A stretch of 64,000 bases of DNA from Aedes albopictus (GCF_035046485.1 NC_085137.1:348182505-348246504); one strand, 5' to 3'; counted from the stretch's first letter, positions 21,480-32,418 are shown. The notes: generated from the sequence alone by a model not told the origin. A program made the numbers and translations.

Positions 21480-22118
21480 GTAAATATCGAAGCAAAACTC
21501 GATGCATGGATGGAGAAACCACATAATCCTGCCGTTGTAGCTGAGTATCAAGTTAGCTACATGAAAAAGGAGTGCAACAACGAACCGAACGCTATCGTCT
21601 CTCAGCCTATCAACGAAATACGTCAGTACTACTATCGTTTGGATCGCATGGAAAGATCCCAGGAGCTGATTATCAAAGAGATTCCGTATCGTCGTGATGA
21701 GGACCTGAATGAAATTTTCCGGGGCATAACGTACAGTCTCGGTATAGCTAGAACGAATTTTCCGGTGGTACATTTGAAGCGACTGTCAAAGGTTCCTCTT
21801 CGTATTGAGTCCACACCACCTATCATTTGCCAGTTCACGTCCCGTGGGTCAAGGGATGATTTTTTCCAAATGTATCTGAACAACCGATCCTAGACGTTGG
21901 ACAACATTGGTTACGATAGTCAAAGGCGTATCTACATCAATGAGAACCTTTCACCACTCGTTAAGCGAATCCTGCTTGCTGCTATTAAGCTGCGATCAAA
22001 GAGACTGGTTTCGACGAGAAAGGGATCGGTTTACGTGAGGACTTGCTTGGGAAGCGAACCTGTGATCATCGATACCCTGGACCAGCTGTATGATCTCCAA
22101 TCAAACCTATCCAAATAG
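21480..22118 (+). pseudogene. LINE ORF1 fragment, FP25-like (Baculo_FP type) domain
   Basis: The frame from 21441 to 22118 is continuous except for one amber codon at 21891-21893. The real homology probably begins near 21480, after the ATCGTATAT repeat. The product contains RSQELIIKEIPYRRDEDLNE, LGIARTNFPVVHLKRLSK, IICQFTSRGSRDDFFQMY, then RIYINENLSPLVKRILLAAI and VYVRTCLGSEPVIIDTL. This order (a GIP/EIP-type start, an RDDF step, then RIYINE.L and a VR segment) is typical of the FP25-like domain found in ORF1 of arthropod CR1/jockey-group LINEs. The start is truncated. ORF2 follows after about 450 bp, so this is the first gene of the LINE ending near 25590. Confidence 0.7.
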
Positions 22119-22579
22119 TGCTCTCTTCTCCTTCATTTGCATCCATGGCTCCCCTCTTTTCTTCCAATGTTTCCAACCTCTCCTAAAAGTAATCAATTTG
22201 AGTTGTTAACCTTTCCTAGTTTTATCATTCTTTCTTCTACTATCTTCCTTTGATTCCATCCCTCAGTTAACCATGTTTTATCTCCATTCCTAAAAGTCAA
22301 TGCAATGGGTTTAGGGCGGCTCCAATGATGACTGGAATTAGCTGATGTTTGTTGTTGCTGTTTGGCTGATGTTAATTGTTGCTGCTGTTGCTAGTGGGCC
22401 TTTAGATGCTGTTGAGAACATATGATTTTTTTTTTGTCTGAAAGCCACTAGACTGCCAACTTTGTAGTTAATTTAAAAGCGTTAATGATATTCATTAAGC
22501 TGCCGAGGTTCCTGGTTCATATTGATTCATGTTTGGTGGGTTTTGGGGAACGGTTTAGCTTCAATCCCTATTTCCGCTA

Positions 22580-25429
22580 TAGAGATGACGGATAATGCTA
22601 ACAACATCAACGTTTCTACGAATTCTTTGATACCTGGGGCCGTGCTGAGAGCTGCTCTTGATGCCGAATACTTGAATGTCTGTCATACTAATGTTCAAAG
22701 CTTGACAGCACGAAAACTTTCAAAGTTTGAGGAACTAAAAATGAATCTTTTAGAAAGCAAACTGGGCATTATCTGTATGACCGAAACATGGCTTGATGCG
22801 TCTATTGATAATAGGCTAATCAACATAGATGGCTTTAAATTTTTTAGAAATGATCGTAACGCCACGGAGGTGGCATTTGCGTATATGTGCGTAAAGATTT
22901 AGCCTGTCGTGCTATAGAAACATCTCAAAACGCTAATTTTGTTTCTGGTAACAACTTAACTGAGTATATGTGTCTAGAAGTTTCAAACGGACTTGAACCT
23001 TTTTTGCTAGCTGTTTACTACAATCCTCCTGACGTTGATTGCTCGGATACTTTGTTTCGACATTTTGAAGGGTATACAGTTAAATATGAATCTACATTCT
23101 TCTAAGGTGATTTCAATACTGATCTGCTTAAAGATAACAGCAGACAGAGGCGTTTCAAAGATATTATTTCGAGCATGGGTTATGTGTGTATAAATAACGA
23201 ACCTACATTCTTTCATCAGTGGGGATGTTCTCTGCTAGATCTCTGTTTAACTGATTCTCAAAATAAAGTGATAAGACATGATCAAATTTCTTTGTCTGGT
23301 GTTTCACATCATGATATGCTATTTTATTCTTTAGAAATTGATTCAATTCGCAACAAAAGCATTATTCACTATTGTGACTACACTAACTTTGAAGCGTTTG
23401 CTTTGCCAGATGCATTTTATGCCATCAACTGGACTGAATACATGACACTTGAGGATCCGGATCTATTATTAGCATTCTTGAACAGTAATTTATTGCTCCC
23501 TCAAGATACACACACATACCTCTGAGATCGACAAAACCAAAACATAATCCATGGTTTAACGAAGACATTGGAAGAGCAATCATTTCTAGAGATATTGCAT
23601 ACAGAAATTGGTTAAGGGACAAATCGCCTACGAAACGGATAGAATATATGCGAATCCGCAATAAAGTTAATTTGTAAATAAGACAATCTAAAGAAAATTA
23701 CGAAAACCGAATTTTGAATGTCAATTCTACAAGCAAACAGCTATGGCACAATGTTAAAAAATTAGGAGTATCAAAAGGAAAAGTGAATGAACATATTTGT
23801 GATGCATCAGCTGAGGACATTAATAACTACTTCTCGTTCAATTATAGCAATGACAATTCTCCATATCATTCTTACCCAACAAATTTCAACGGATTCACTT
23901 TTCGCGAACCTGAAAACTACGAAATAGTTAATGCAATATTTGATATTAAATATTTAAATCTAACGCTGTGGGACTTGATCTTATTTCCATTCAGTTTGTC
24001 AAAATTATTCTACCCCTCGCACTTCCTCTTTTTAAACACCTTTTCATCAAAATTTTTTCTACTTCTAAGTTTCCAAATGAATGGAAAAGGGTTAAAGTAA
24101 TTCCAATTAAGAAAACATCTAATTCCTCTGATATTACAAATCTTAGACCTATTAGCCTGTTATGCTCGTTGTCAAAAGTTTTTGAAAAGGTTGTTAAAAT
24201 TCAAATGTGTGAATTTATTGAGCGAATGAACTTGCTCAACTTGATAAGGATTCCGTAAAAATCATAGCACGATTACAACTTTGTTGAAAGTTCATGATGA
24301 CATAGCTAGAGTAATAGATGAAAAAGGTGTTGCCATTTTACTACTAATTGATTTTGCTAAGGCTTTCGACCGTGTGTCCCATCGTAGGTTGCTTAATAAG
24401 TTATCTTCCACATATAATTTTTCCAACACTTCAGTAAATTTATTAAAATCATATCTAATAGGTCGCGTACAAACTGTTTGTCACGATGGCGTCTATTCAG
24501 CTTTTCAGGAAATAAAATCTAGTGTCCCACAAGGGTCAATTCTTGGACCTTTATTGTTTTCCATGTTCATCAACGATCTACCTGCAGTTTTAGATTATTG
24601 TTCTGTACATTTATTTGCAGATGATGTGCAAATTTACCTTTGTGGTCATAAACATCTCGATATGAACGATATGGCAAGGAAAATTAATAATGATCTACAA
24701 AACATTCTTGACTGGTCCAATAGAAATTTGTTGAGTATTAATCCTACTAAAACTAAAGCACTTTTAATTTGCAGATTAAGAGCACCTCCACAAACGCCTG
24801 ATTTATTCCTTGGTGGAGAATTATTCAATTTTGTTGATCAGGCGTCGGATCTTGGTGTCATTATAGACTCTAGTCTCAGTTGGGATGCACGTATCAACTC
24901 ACAATGTGGAAAGGTCTATGGTGCATTAAAACAATTGAATCGCTCAACTCGTCATTTGGACACTACTACCAAAATAAAATTATTTAGGGCGTTGGTTTTG
25001 CCTCATCTTACTTACTGTGATTTCATTTACAGCAATGCGTCAATAGCGTCTATTAACAAATTGAGGCTAGCACTTAATGCATCTATACGCTATGTTTTTA
25101 ACCTCTCCAGATACTCACATGTGACTCATTTACAAAAAACACTATTGGGTTGTTCTTTTCTAAAATTCTATGAATACAGATCATGTTTACTTTTTCATAG
25201 ACTCATTATCACTAAAACTCCTGGCTATCTCTATACCAAACTCACTCAATTGCGATTACCGCATAATATGAATTTCAGTATTCCTCAGCATTACTCATCC
25301 TACTATGGGCAGTCATTTTTCGTACGAAGCGTTGCAAGTTGGAATGCGTTACCCGTGAACATAAAATCCATAAATTCATCTGGGGGATTTAAGCGGGACC
25401 TTCTTCAGAGATTTGCCAACATGAATTGA
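22580..25429 (+). pseudogene. LINE ORF2 (endonuclease + reverse transcriptase), CR1/L2 group, frameshifted
   Basis: Pieces in changing frames form one ORF2. The endonuclease starts LNVCHTNVQSLTARKLSKFE with ICMTETWLDASI near 22770, and breaks near 22870. Further endonuclease and linker pieces run to about 23700. The reverse transcriptase starts with PNEWKRVKVIPIKK (24075) and LRPISLLCSLSKVFEK. The longest open part (24281-25429) holds LLIDFAKAFDRVSH, VPQGSILGPLLFSMFINDLP and the catalytic LFADDVQIYL near 24610. It ends in a conserved C-terminal domain (WNALPVNIK). The motif wording fits the CR1/L2 group. At least four frameshifts make it inactive. Downstream is an A/T-rich tail with AAATAAATAAAATAAAC at about 25575. 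Confidence 0.82.
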
Positions 25430-25600
25430 TTGAACCAAAAACATATTAAGGAACCTTCAGGAACAATTTAGTTAGTAGATTATAGATTTAAGTATTGAAC
25501 ATGTTACTTACTATGATTGAATTCACAATATGGCATCAAAAAAGACATTGTCTTACGTCATAAGATTGGATAGCAAATAAATAAAATAAACAGGCCATCT
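25430..25600 (+). repeat. 3' untranslated region and tail of the CR1/L2-group LINE
   Basis: Runs from the ORF2 stop to the short tandem tail CAAATAAATAAAATAAAC. Short repeated tails instead of poly-A are usual in this LINE group. No target duplication was found, consistent with an old insertion whose 5' flank was lost. Confidence 0.5.
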
Positions 25601-26029
25601 GCCATGGGATACGATGCCACTTAATGACGACATTCAAAAATTACATCCATCATTACGCTTTTTCGTACACTCAATACATTGAGTGTCACAGTTTTACAGA
25701 CCTCTTCTCCTAAGCGATGTTTATTTTATTATTCTTCAATCACTTATTGCGGAGATTCCACCTATTTAGACTCCTGCGCGAAAATTAGTTGCGTGGGCCC
25801 ACATATATAAAACCAGACTGCGTTCTGGTGAATATTTCACGCTGTGTTGTTAGGTACACATTTGGTGATAGTTTTGCATTGTAAACAAACCTTTATAACG
25901 CACCTACGCTGAAAATGAGCCTAATCATTTATTTACGTCGGAATCTAAAAATCTTCACAACGGGCAATAACCTAATTTACAGCTCTATTGTTCACTAGGG
26001 CACTGCGTGAACGGTTCCAATTGAAAGCT

Positions 26030-26113
26030 GTACTGCCCCCACTCACAAAACAGTCCCATATGAATAGGAAACCCAGCAAAGATGGGACTGTTATGCGAGT
26101 GGCGGCAGTGTAC
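26030..26113. mobile_element. Mini-foldback MITE inside the SINE
   Basis: TACTGCCCCCACTCACAAAA… is mirrored by …TTATGCGAGTGGCGGCAGTGTA, giving arms of about 29 bp with few mismatches and TA at each end (26031-26032 and 26111-26112). Total about 84 bp. Confidence 0.75.
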
Positions 26114-26117
26114 ATTA

Positions 26118-26821
26118 GACTGGGTCAACAAAGTCGATTTTTCGGAACAAAGCTTTTTCGAATCATTGTAGCGTCCAAAGCAACTGTACAAAATTTGGGA
26201 GCGATTGGTTGCTTCCCCGTATTTCGTTTTGTGATTGAAATTTGTAAGGAATTTAGTATGGAAAAACGTGCTTTTTTGCATTTTTCTCATAAATTGACAT
26301 TTTTCGTCTAAAACGATCTAACCAATGACGTTAAAGTATAGCCTAGGATATGCCGACAAACTTTGCCGAAGACCGCAAAGTGATCCGACACTTGTGAAAA
26401 AAGTTATAACGTACAGATTGCCCAGTGACGATTAACATTTAACATGTGAGGAATAACATCAATAATAAAATCGCAATTTTTGGCTCAAGTTACCAGGCGA
26501 ATAACTTTTTTCACAAGCATCGGATCAGTTTGCGGTCTTCGGCAAAGTTTTTCAGCATATCCTAGACTATACTTTAACGTTATCAGTTACATGGTATTAG
26601 ACAATAGAATTCAATTTATGAGTAAAATGCAAAAAAGTACGTTTTCCCATACTAACTTCCATACAAATTTCAATCGCAATGCGGATAAGGGGACGCAACC
26701 AATCGCTCCCAAATTTTGCACAGTTGTTTTGGACGCTAATATAGATTAAAAGCTTTGTTCCGGGTTGATACGATCAAATTTAGTGTTTCTCCATACAACG
26801 TTGACCCACCCTACTGTACAT
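26118..26821. mobile_element. Foldback MITE with arms of about 290 bp inside the SINE
   Basis: The left arm begins GACTGGGTCAACAAAGTCG; the right arm, inverted, begins GGGTGGGTCAACGTTGTATG. Shared inverted words include TGGGAGCGATTGGTTGC, CATTTTTCTCATAAATTG, TTGCCGAAGACCGCAAA and CACTTGTGAAAAAAGTTAT. TA flanks at 26116-26117 and 26822-26823. A related fragment at 10040-10172 shows the family is dispersed. Non-coding. Confidence 0.85.
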
Positions 26822-27340
26822 ACACTTTGTACAGCGCCTAAACGTATTCTATTTCTAATTGTACTACATCGAACTGGAGGTCGTTGCGCTGTTTTCACTT
26901 TGTACCCTATCATGGTAGAATGATGAGCACGAGGATGTTGATGTGTGGCTGTTCCTGTTTCCAGTCGGATTGGGGGTCCATTATGAGTTGCCGTTCGCCG
27001 ATGTCCAAGTGCCCGGGTTTATTTGAGCCATGGGCTCAGAAGAGAGTCAGTGTCAGCTGCCTTCAGGGGGAAAGAGCAACTGACGAAAGTGCCGGGGCTG
27101 GGTTCGAACCCATGACCATCTGCTTGTGAAGCAAACGTGTAGCCACTACGCCACGGGCCCCGGCAAACTAAGCGATGTTCGTCATATTTGAATAACCCTC
27201 AAGATGGATAGCGTAAGAATCGATAACCATGCGTCTCCATATGTTTCTTAATTTCCTTGGAATGGCTGATAATAAAATCACCAAAAACCATAACTTCAAG
27301 CTATGAAAACCGGAAGTTGCCCATTTTCATTGAGAAATCG

Positions 27341-27541
27341 TTTTGTGGAGCGGATCTGGTTGGATGGTGAGAACACTTGACTATCACGCCGAGGACCTGG
27401 GATCGAATCCCACTCCCGACAAACTCACAAAATGTGAGTTCTTCCTTCGGAAGGGAAGTAAAACGTGGGTCCCGAGATGAACTAGCCCAGGGCTAAAAAT
27501 CTCGTTGATACAGATAAAAAAAATAAAAATAAAAAAAAGAA
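27341..27541 (+). mobile_element. Complete Feilai-type SINE with 12-bp target duplication
   Basis: The tRNA-related head GCGGATCTGGTTGGATGGTG is followed by a B box GGGATCGAATCC (27399-27410). The body ends in the stem-loop GTCCCGAGATGAACTAGCCC… AAAATCTCGTT and an A-rich tail with AAATAAAAAT. ATTGAGAAATCG is duplicated exactly at 27329-27340 and 27542-27553. It is about 200 bp and the best-preserved SINE in the window. Feilai is the tRNA-related SINE family described from Aedes aegypti; the family name is an inference from the structure. Confidence 0.88.
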
Positions 27542-27559
27542 ATTGAGAAATCGGAAGAT

Positions 27560-28500
27560 TTTCTGCGGGTTTGCCTGCCTGGCTTCTACAAGGATGTTTT
27601 GTGCAAACCTATAGTAATGATCAAATCACGTTTAGGAATTAGTTTATGAGTTGGTCCATTTTACCCCACCTTGGCATTTTGGACTTGCTTTTACGAAATT
27701 GGAGAGTGAAATTGCCAAAAATCGATAAAAATCATTAGTTTGGCGAATGTTTCCACTATTGTAGTACCACGCAAATATTATTCAGTTTGTTACTGTTAAA
27801 ACCTTGCATACTCTCCAAAAAAAAACTCATTTATCATTAAAAGCGAAGAGAGTAAAAGTAATGCATCACTTCACTGAAATGTGATATTTTTAACATATTA
27901 CAACGGCAATTTTGAGAATATTACGAGACAAATTGGATTAAAATTAACGCAAAATTTTCACTTTATCATGAATGAATGAGCAATGCAAACTTGAAATTTT
28001 CCAGACTTTATGCCTTTGTGAGAGCCATGTTAGGATTCTCTGACGTTTCGCCATAAAAAGCGTTATCAAATGAATTATTCAATCCATCCCAAAGCTTCCA
28101 TTGACTGTTTTCAATTTCAAGAAGGGGAAACAAGACACACACTATCCGTGATAAGTATGTACAAAAAAGTATATCAACAATAAATACACACCACATAAAT
28201 TTAGTGTCACCTTGAATATTTCTAAATCCTATTGGTGTCGTCTCCCGCAAACTTATTCAGAAGACTAATCAGATATGTCTCTATAGATGGTGTTTTTGTA
28301 GCTAAAGAGATGTTTAAGATGATGCTACGCGTGGTGATTAATTATTCGGAATAAATCGAATCTTGTAAATAAATTTACACGTTCACACATCCACATACAC
28401 TCTGAGAATATCAAAACAAAAAATCAAATGCCATCATTACTCATCCTTGTTCGCAATCGTGGCTTCAGCTTGACATTTGGCTTCCGCATTTTATTTATTC
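27560..28500. other. AT-rich stretch without recognised gene
   Basis: Only short ORFs with no recognisable domain. No inverted termini were seen. Confidence 0.4.
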
Positions 28501-28639
28501 ATGTGCATATCGTTTCCCTAGTTGTCCTCCACCAAGTGGAGTTTTGAATGCCATCTCATCGTTGTCGTCACCATCGTCACACGCCCATCACTGTCACTGT
28601 CTTTATATGCGTACTACTCCACAGCGTCAGTTTTACACA

Positions 28640-29107
28640 ATGATGACCAAAGATAGATTCGGTGGCAGCCCGACGACGGCACCGTCTGCAACTGCAATCG
28701 TTAGCCTAGCAACAGTAACACCACCACTGCAATCACAAAGCATCACCATCAGCACCAATCATGCCTCCTCCGCAGTCTCAAACACGACCCAAGTTCCGAC
28801 ACTGGCCACCACAGCGGCGGCCATCACCTCTAATAGTAGTAATTGTAGTACCAGTATCAGCATCAACGCCGCCGTTGCCATCAACAGTACTAGTGGCACC
28901 ACCAGCAGCACCATTCACCGACGGCAATCCACAAAACCACCTCCGGCGACACTACCGTTGTTGCCACCGACATCCGCCAACATTCCATCACCCTCCGCCA
29001 GTGTCGCCATGTCCAGTGGGCAGGCTGCTGCTCGGACACCGATCACTAATCCACCACCGGCCAAATCTCCCGCAACCGGAGCGGTGCCGGGCGATGGAAA
29101 GCGTTGA
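28640..29107 (+). CDS. Candidate host coding exon, Ser/Thr/Ala/Pro-rich
   Basis: From the tandem ATGs at 28640/28643 (context CACAATGATGAC) the frame runs 155 codons to a stop at 29105-29107. An upstream in-frame ATG lies at 28607. The product starts MMTKDRFGGSPTTAPSATAI and is almost entirely low complexity: Thr/Ser/Ala-rich, then Pro-rich (RRQSTKPPPATLPLLPPTSA), ending PPPAKSPATGAVPGDGKR. No folded domain is present. Base composition is far richer in GC than the neighbourhood and there is no sign of an element here. Such stretches are common in insect transcription factors and RNA-binding proteins, but the product cannot be named. No strong splice donor was seen near the end, so it could be a complete small ORF, an exon, or non-coding CA-rich repeat DNA. 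Confidence 0.4.
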   Translation: MMTKDRFGGSPTTAPSATAIVSLATVTPPLQSQSITISTNHASSAVSNTTQVPTLATTAAAITSNSSNCSTSISINAAVAINSTSGTTSSTIHRRQSTKPPPATLPLLPPTSANIPSPSASVAMSSGQAAARTPITNPPPAKSPATGAVPGDGKR

Positions 29108-29383
29108 AAGCTGATAGATATCCGTTTCGGTTGTGGTCGGGTCAGACTAACACTGTGTGGTTCTCAATCCAGTTGGTGGCCACGGCTCACTTGAGGGTGA
29201 ATTCCTTTGGAAATATCTCACATGCTCGATATACTATCAAATATTTCTTCCTTAGGACCTGTAGACTGGAGTCAGTGATCATTTTTAGCATATTTTATCA
29301 TTTTTTTTCACATGACACGGTATTCCTTTTCTTACGTTATGATTCGACTGTATAATTTCTTGATTTTTAAGTTCCTTTCGCAG

Positions 29384-29693
29384 TCTAGGGGATCAAAACA
29401 GATTTTTACTGTCCGACGTTTTGGCCCTTTGTGTTTGGCCTTTTTCAAGGTTGGCACTGTTTACCATCCTTCATTCTTATCTTATAAACAGTGTAGTGCA
29501 GGTCGTTGGAAATGACCAGTGCCCCTTTTCTACTAATAATTGTATTAATGTTTAAAACTAAATACAGGAAGCTCCAAATGCACAAAACGTCAAGAGATAA
29601 GAACGAAGAAGGTAAACAGTTCCAACCTTGAAAAAGGTCGAATACAAAGTGCCGAAACGTTGGGGAGAACTAAACTATCCGTTATCATCTAGA
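29384..29693. mobile_element. Foldback MITE
   Basis: GACGTTTTGGCCCTTTGTG…, CCTTTTTCAAGGTTGG and CTGTTTACC at 29423-29466 are mirrored by CCAACCTTGAAAAAGG and CACAAAGTGCCGAAACGTT-type words at 29609-29662. The outer ends TCTAGGGGAT and ATCATCTAGA also pair. Arms are about 80-110 bp with a non-coding loop. Confidence 0.75.
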
Positions 29694-29756
29694 GTACAAA
29701 AGCCAGTAAAAAACAAGAAACTTTATTCTAGTCTCATATTGTTTAAGGACATTATA

Positions 29757-29937
29757 TGACGAAGCCACACCTCAAATTTTCAAGAGCACGAGCTGAATGA
29801 ACCAAACAACGGATTGCGCTGAAAAGTTGATCGATTGGTCACACCCCGGTGGTGACCAATCGATCAACTTTTCAGCGTAATCCGTTGTTTGGTTCATTCA
29901 GCTCGTGCTCTTGAAAATTTGAGGTGTGGCTTCGTCA
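29757..29937. mobile_element. Near-perfect palindromic MITE
   Basis: Arms of about 87 bp (TGACGAAGCCACACCTCAAA… inwards to GATCGATTGGTCAC) are almost exact reverse complements around a loop of a few bases. TA flanks at 29755-29756 and 29938-29939. It is 181 bp and non-coding. The one-base differences between arms (GCGCTGAA against GCGTAATC context) are the only asymmetry. Confidence 0.9.
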
Positions 29938-29949
29938 TAAATTCACCTT

Positions 29950-30857
29950 AAGAAAATAATAGGATCTCATGAGTACTGATTACAATTGACGAAATTTCTT
30001 TTAAACACTGCTAAAATTATATACCTAAGTAAAGCTTATGAACCATTTGAAGTCATCGAAAGAGATTTCTGCCCCAAAATGGGCTGCAATTACTGCAGGA
30101 TTGAGAACCAACACGGTACACAAAAACTTGCACATAGATCTACACAATTGAAATCCAATGCTTCCAAAGTTTTCCATCTTGGTTGGAATCGTCCATAGTT
30201 GTGTCTGCTAATTGTTTTTCACATTCCTACGACTGTCCTTATCCTGTCCCCACGGGCACTGCCTGAAGCGTGCAAAACACGGTGAGGAATGTAATGCAAT
30301 ACGTTCCCGCTGCCGAAAAACATCCAATTTCGCATTCTACGAAACAATTGTACAGCCACGAAAATATATACCTACCTACGGGCCGTAATGATAAACACAA
30401 ACAGAGGGAAAATCATTCCGGGAAGTTTATATTTTTAATCAACGGTCACACTATAAACAAAACAGATGGTCGGTGTTCAATGTTGACCCAGAGTGGAATA
30501 TTTTAATTATAGATATCAATATTTAAACTAGGTTAAAGGCTAAACCACACGCGACCCAGGGCCGGTTCCCGGGAGAGGTATAAATGATATCTCGTCTGTA
30601 CCAAACAGCAGAATCCAGTTCCGTGTGAAAGCCAATCAAAGCTGCGAAGAGTGCAAATAATGCAAACGACCCGTACTACCAGAATCAGTTTATAAATCAA
30701 AAATAAAATAAAAATATTCACTAAAAACGAGCCGAAAATATCAGTATGTGTTCGTTAGGATGATTCTGACATCACGCGGGACGTGACACGGTCGTAATTA
30801 TTCATCAATCAAATCTGTAGGGGTGTGAATGTGATTTGGTAAAAGAATGAAATGCAA
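29950..30857. other. Unassigned stretch
   Basis: Short ORFs only, none with a recognised domain. Composition is moderately AT-rich. Confidence 0.35.
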
Positions 30858-30869
30858 AATAATGTTCTA

Positions 30870-30927
30870 TTGATTGATTGATTTGTCTTTATTAGAGAGA
30901 CTTTCAGCCCTTGGCTGGTTCGTCTCT
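30870..30927 (-). mobile_element. 58-bp 5'-truncated retroposon end with 12-bp target duplication
   Basis: AATAATGTTCTA is exact at 30858-30869 and 30928-30939. The insert, read on the minus strand, is AGAGACGAACCAGCCAAGGG, then CTGAAAGTCTCT and a tail AATAAAGACAAATCAATCAA. The GAGAC…GTCTC stem-loop has the same design as the 3' end of the Feilai-type SINE at 27341. It is an extreme 5' truncation of a SINE or LINE. Confidence 0.85.
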
Positions 30928-31044
30928 AATAATGTTCTAGTTACACAAAAACAAAACTAAATATTTTAGTTCCAAAAACAGGACTTAATGGGGTTGTGAA
31001 GAAATGGACATATTTGCTGAAACTGAATAGAAACTGGAAATTGG

Positions 31045-31103
<59 letters not shown>
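31045..31103. repeat. Uninterrupted (A)59 tract
   Basis: 59 consecutive A residues preceded by GAAACTGGAAATTGG. It may be the tail of a plus-strand retroposon whose body is not recognised, although no target duplication was found. Confidence 0.9.
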
Positions 31104-31105
<2 letters not shown>

Positions 31106-31276
31106 TGACAAAACGCCAAATATGTGTTAAAAACAAGACAAAACTAAAAACATTTGATGAAGTTAATCTGCTTAAATGTGGTTGATCTATGATCCATCAT
31201 AGATTACTTTATGTTCAATTGTATGAAGTAAACAACAATAAACCTTAAAATGCGATTTCCGAAACAGAATCAGCAG

Positions 31277-31359
31277 AGAGCGGACCTGGTGTAATGGAAA
31301 GGTCTCGAAATGAAATACCCCCGAGTTAATAAGCTCGTTAATAAAAAAAAAAAAAGCAT
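31277..31359 (+). mobile_element. Short tRNA-headed SINE with 9-bp target duplication
   Basis: AATCAGCAG is repeated at 31268-31276 and 31360-31368. The insert starts AGAGCGGACCTGGTGTAATG (A-box-like), lacks a clear B box, and ends GAGTTAATAAGCTCGTTAAT followed by A13. Only about 83 bp, so it is internally deleted or a minimal family. Confidence 0.7.
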
Positions 31360-31369
31360 AATCAGCAGC

Positions 31370-32030
31370 ATGAACATGAGCAAAGACCATAGAAGGTCGT
31401 TCAATCAATAGTAGGAACTCGTGAATGTCCACAGTAAACGAAATTGCACAGAGAACAGTAAATGGGGTCAGAACTCTAAGACAAGATGACAGCAATCTCT
31501 GCCTCCCTACTTGACATCACAACAAGTTGGGAGTTATTTGTGTTTGGGCCACAAGTTTGATCAATGTTTAGGCAGCAACGATAATCAGGAATGAACTCAC
31601 CAAATCATGCGAATACTAGTATGCACCCAAACAACACACATGTCACAGAAGAGTCACGACAGCGCAGATTTTGGTTGCGCAGAAATCACTGTGACTGTTT
31701 TCTAGCAAGTAAGTACTTATGTATCTGAAGGCGTATTGATTTTTCGCGGACACTTTTTTTTTTTACCTTTATTTATGTTGATTTTAAATCAATGCTAATC
31801 CTACATTATTTTCGCCGAGATCTAGCAACGATATAGCCCTAAAACATAGTAAATAGCGCTAACTGATGACTGATTATTCACCCGATAAAAAAAAAAAAAC
31901 TACGTGATACACTACAACTGTCAGGGAAGAAACATACCTATTATGAAAACCGAAGATAACTTTGGAAGTCAACCACCACCAGCTTTTTCTCATTTCGAAC
32001 GGTAAAATTCAAAACAATGAGGAATGTTCC
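31370..32030. other. Unassigned stretch
   Basis: No gene supported. The phrase GCACCCAAACAACACACATG near 31623 resembles CACCCAAGTAACACAACATG at 50301, hinting at another dispersed family. Confidence 0.3.
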
Positions 32031-32152
32031 ACTGCACGAATTTATGCTGGCCTGCTTACTCTCACAGAAAATTTGACGTTTGAGCGGTGCCGACACCGCT
32101 CAAACGTCGAATTTCGTGTGGAAGTAAGTAGACCAGTATAAATTCGTGCAGT
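32031..32152. mobile_element. Short foldback MITE
   Basis: ACTGCACGAATTTATGCTGG at the left is mirrored by CCAGTATAAATTCGTGCAGT at the right. Inside, TTTGAGCGGTG/CACCGCTCAAA closes the hairpin around a 4-bp loop. Arms are about 58 bp with a handful of mismatches. No clear target duplication. Confidence 0.8.
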
Positions 32153-32182
32153 TATCCATAGAGAAACGCGTGAAAAATGTTT

Positions 32183-32418
32183 TTTTGCAATTTCTCATCG
32201 TAATAGGCTGTTTTACCTCACGCAAATCTGACAGGAAAAGGCCTACTTTCCCACACCAAATTAACAGTGCTGTAATGGTTCATTACAGCACTGATTTGCG
32301 TTGCGTAATGAACCATTACAGCACTGTTTTCAGTTTTGATCAACTTCTTGATGCTTTCTGGACGCAGTTTTGAAAAATTGTGACAACTGCACAGTATATC
32401 TGGCTATGATCAGATTTT
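32183..32418. repeat. 470-bp tandem repeat, unit 1, left part
   Basis: Matches 38703 onwards almost base for base (CTCATCGTAATAGGC, CCTCACGCAAATCTGACAGG, CCACACCAAATTAACAGTGC, and the palindromic GCTGTAATG/CATTACAGC words). Unit 1 is split by the I-clade LINE and resumes at 38476. Confidence 0.88.

Larger units (their letters stand above)
25977..27164 (-). mobile_element. tRNA-derived SINE, interrupted by two foldback MITEs
   Basis: The outer parts 25977-26029 and 26824-27164 together reproduce the uninterrupted SINE at 11487-11899. The head at 27164 reads GGGGCCCGTGGCGTAGTGGC on the minus strand, with B box GGGTTCGAACCC at 27100-27111, and the tail words are CTAGTGAACAATAGAGCTGT. Two TA-target foldbacks (26030-26113 and 26118-26821) sit in the tail third. 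The plus-strand ORFs at 25988-26311 and 26480-26749 arise from the foldback arms and are not genes. Confidence 0.82.

Noticed and set aside
25780..25860. TATA-like sequence CATATATAAAACC followed by a possible start site, as a host promoter
   Set aside because: No ORF or exon follows, and AT-rich DNA gives such words often; the downstream sequence soon becomes SINE.
28008..28250. 80-codon minus-strand ORF
   Set aside because: No recognised domain and composition like the non-coding flanks.
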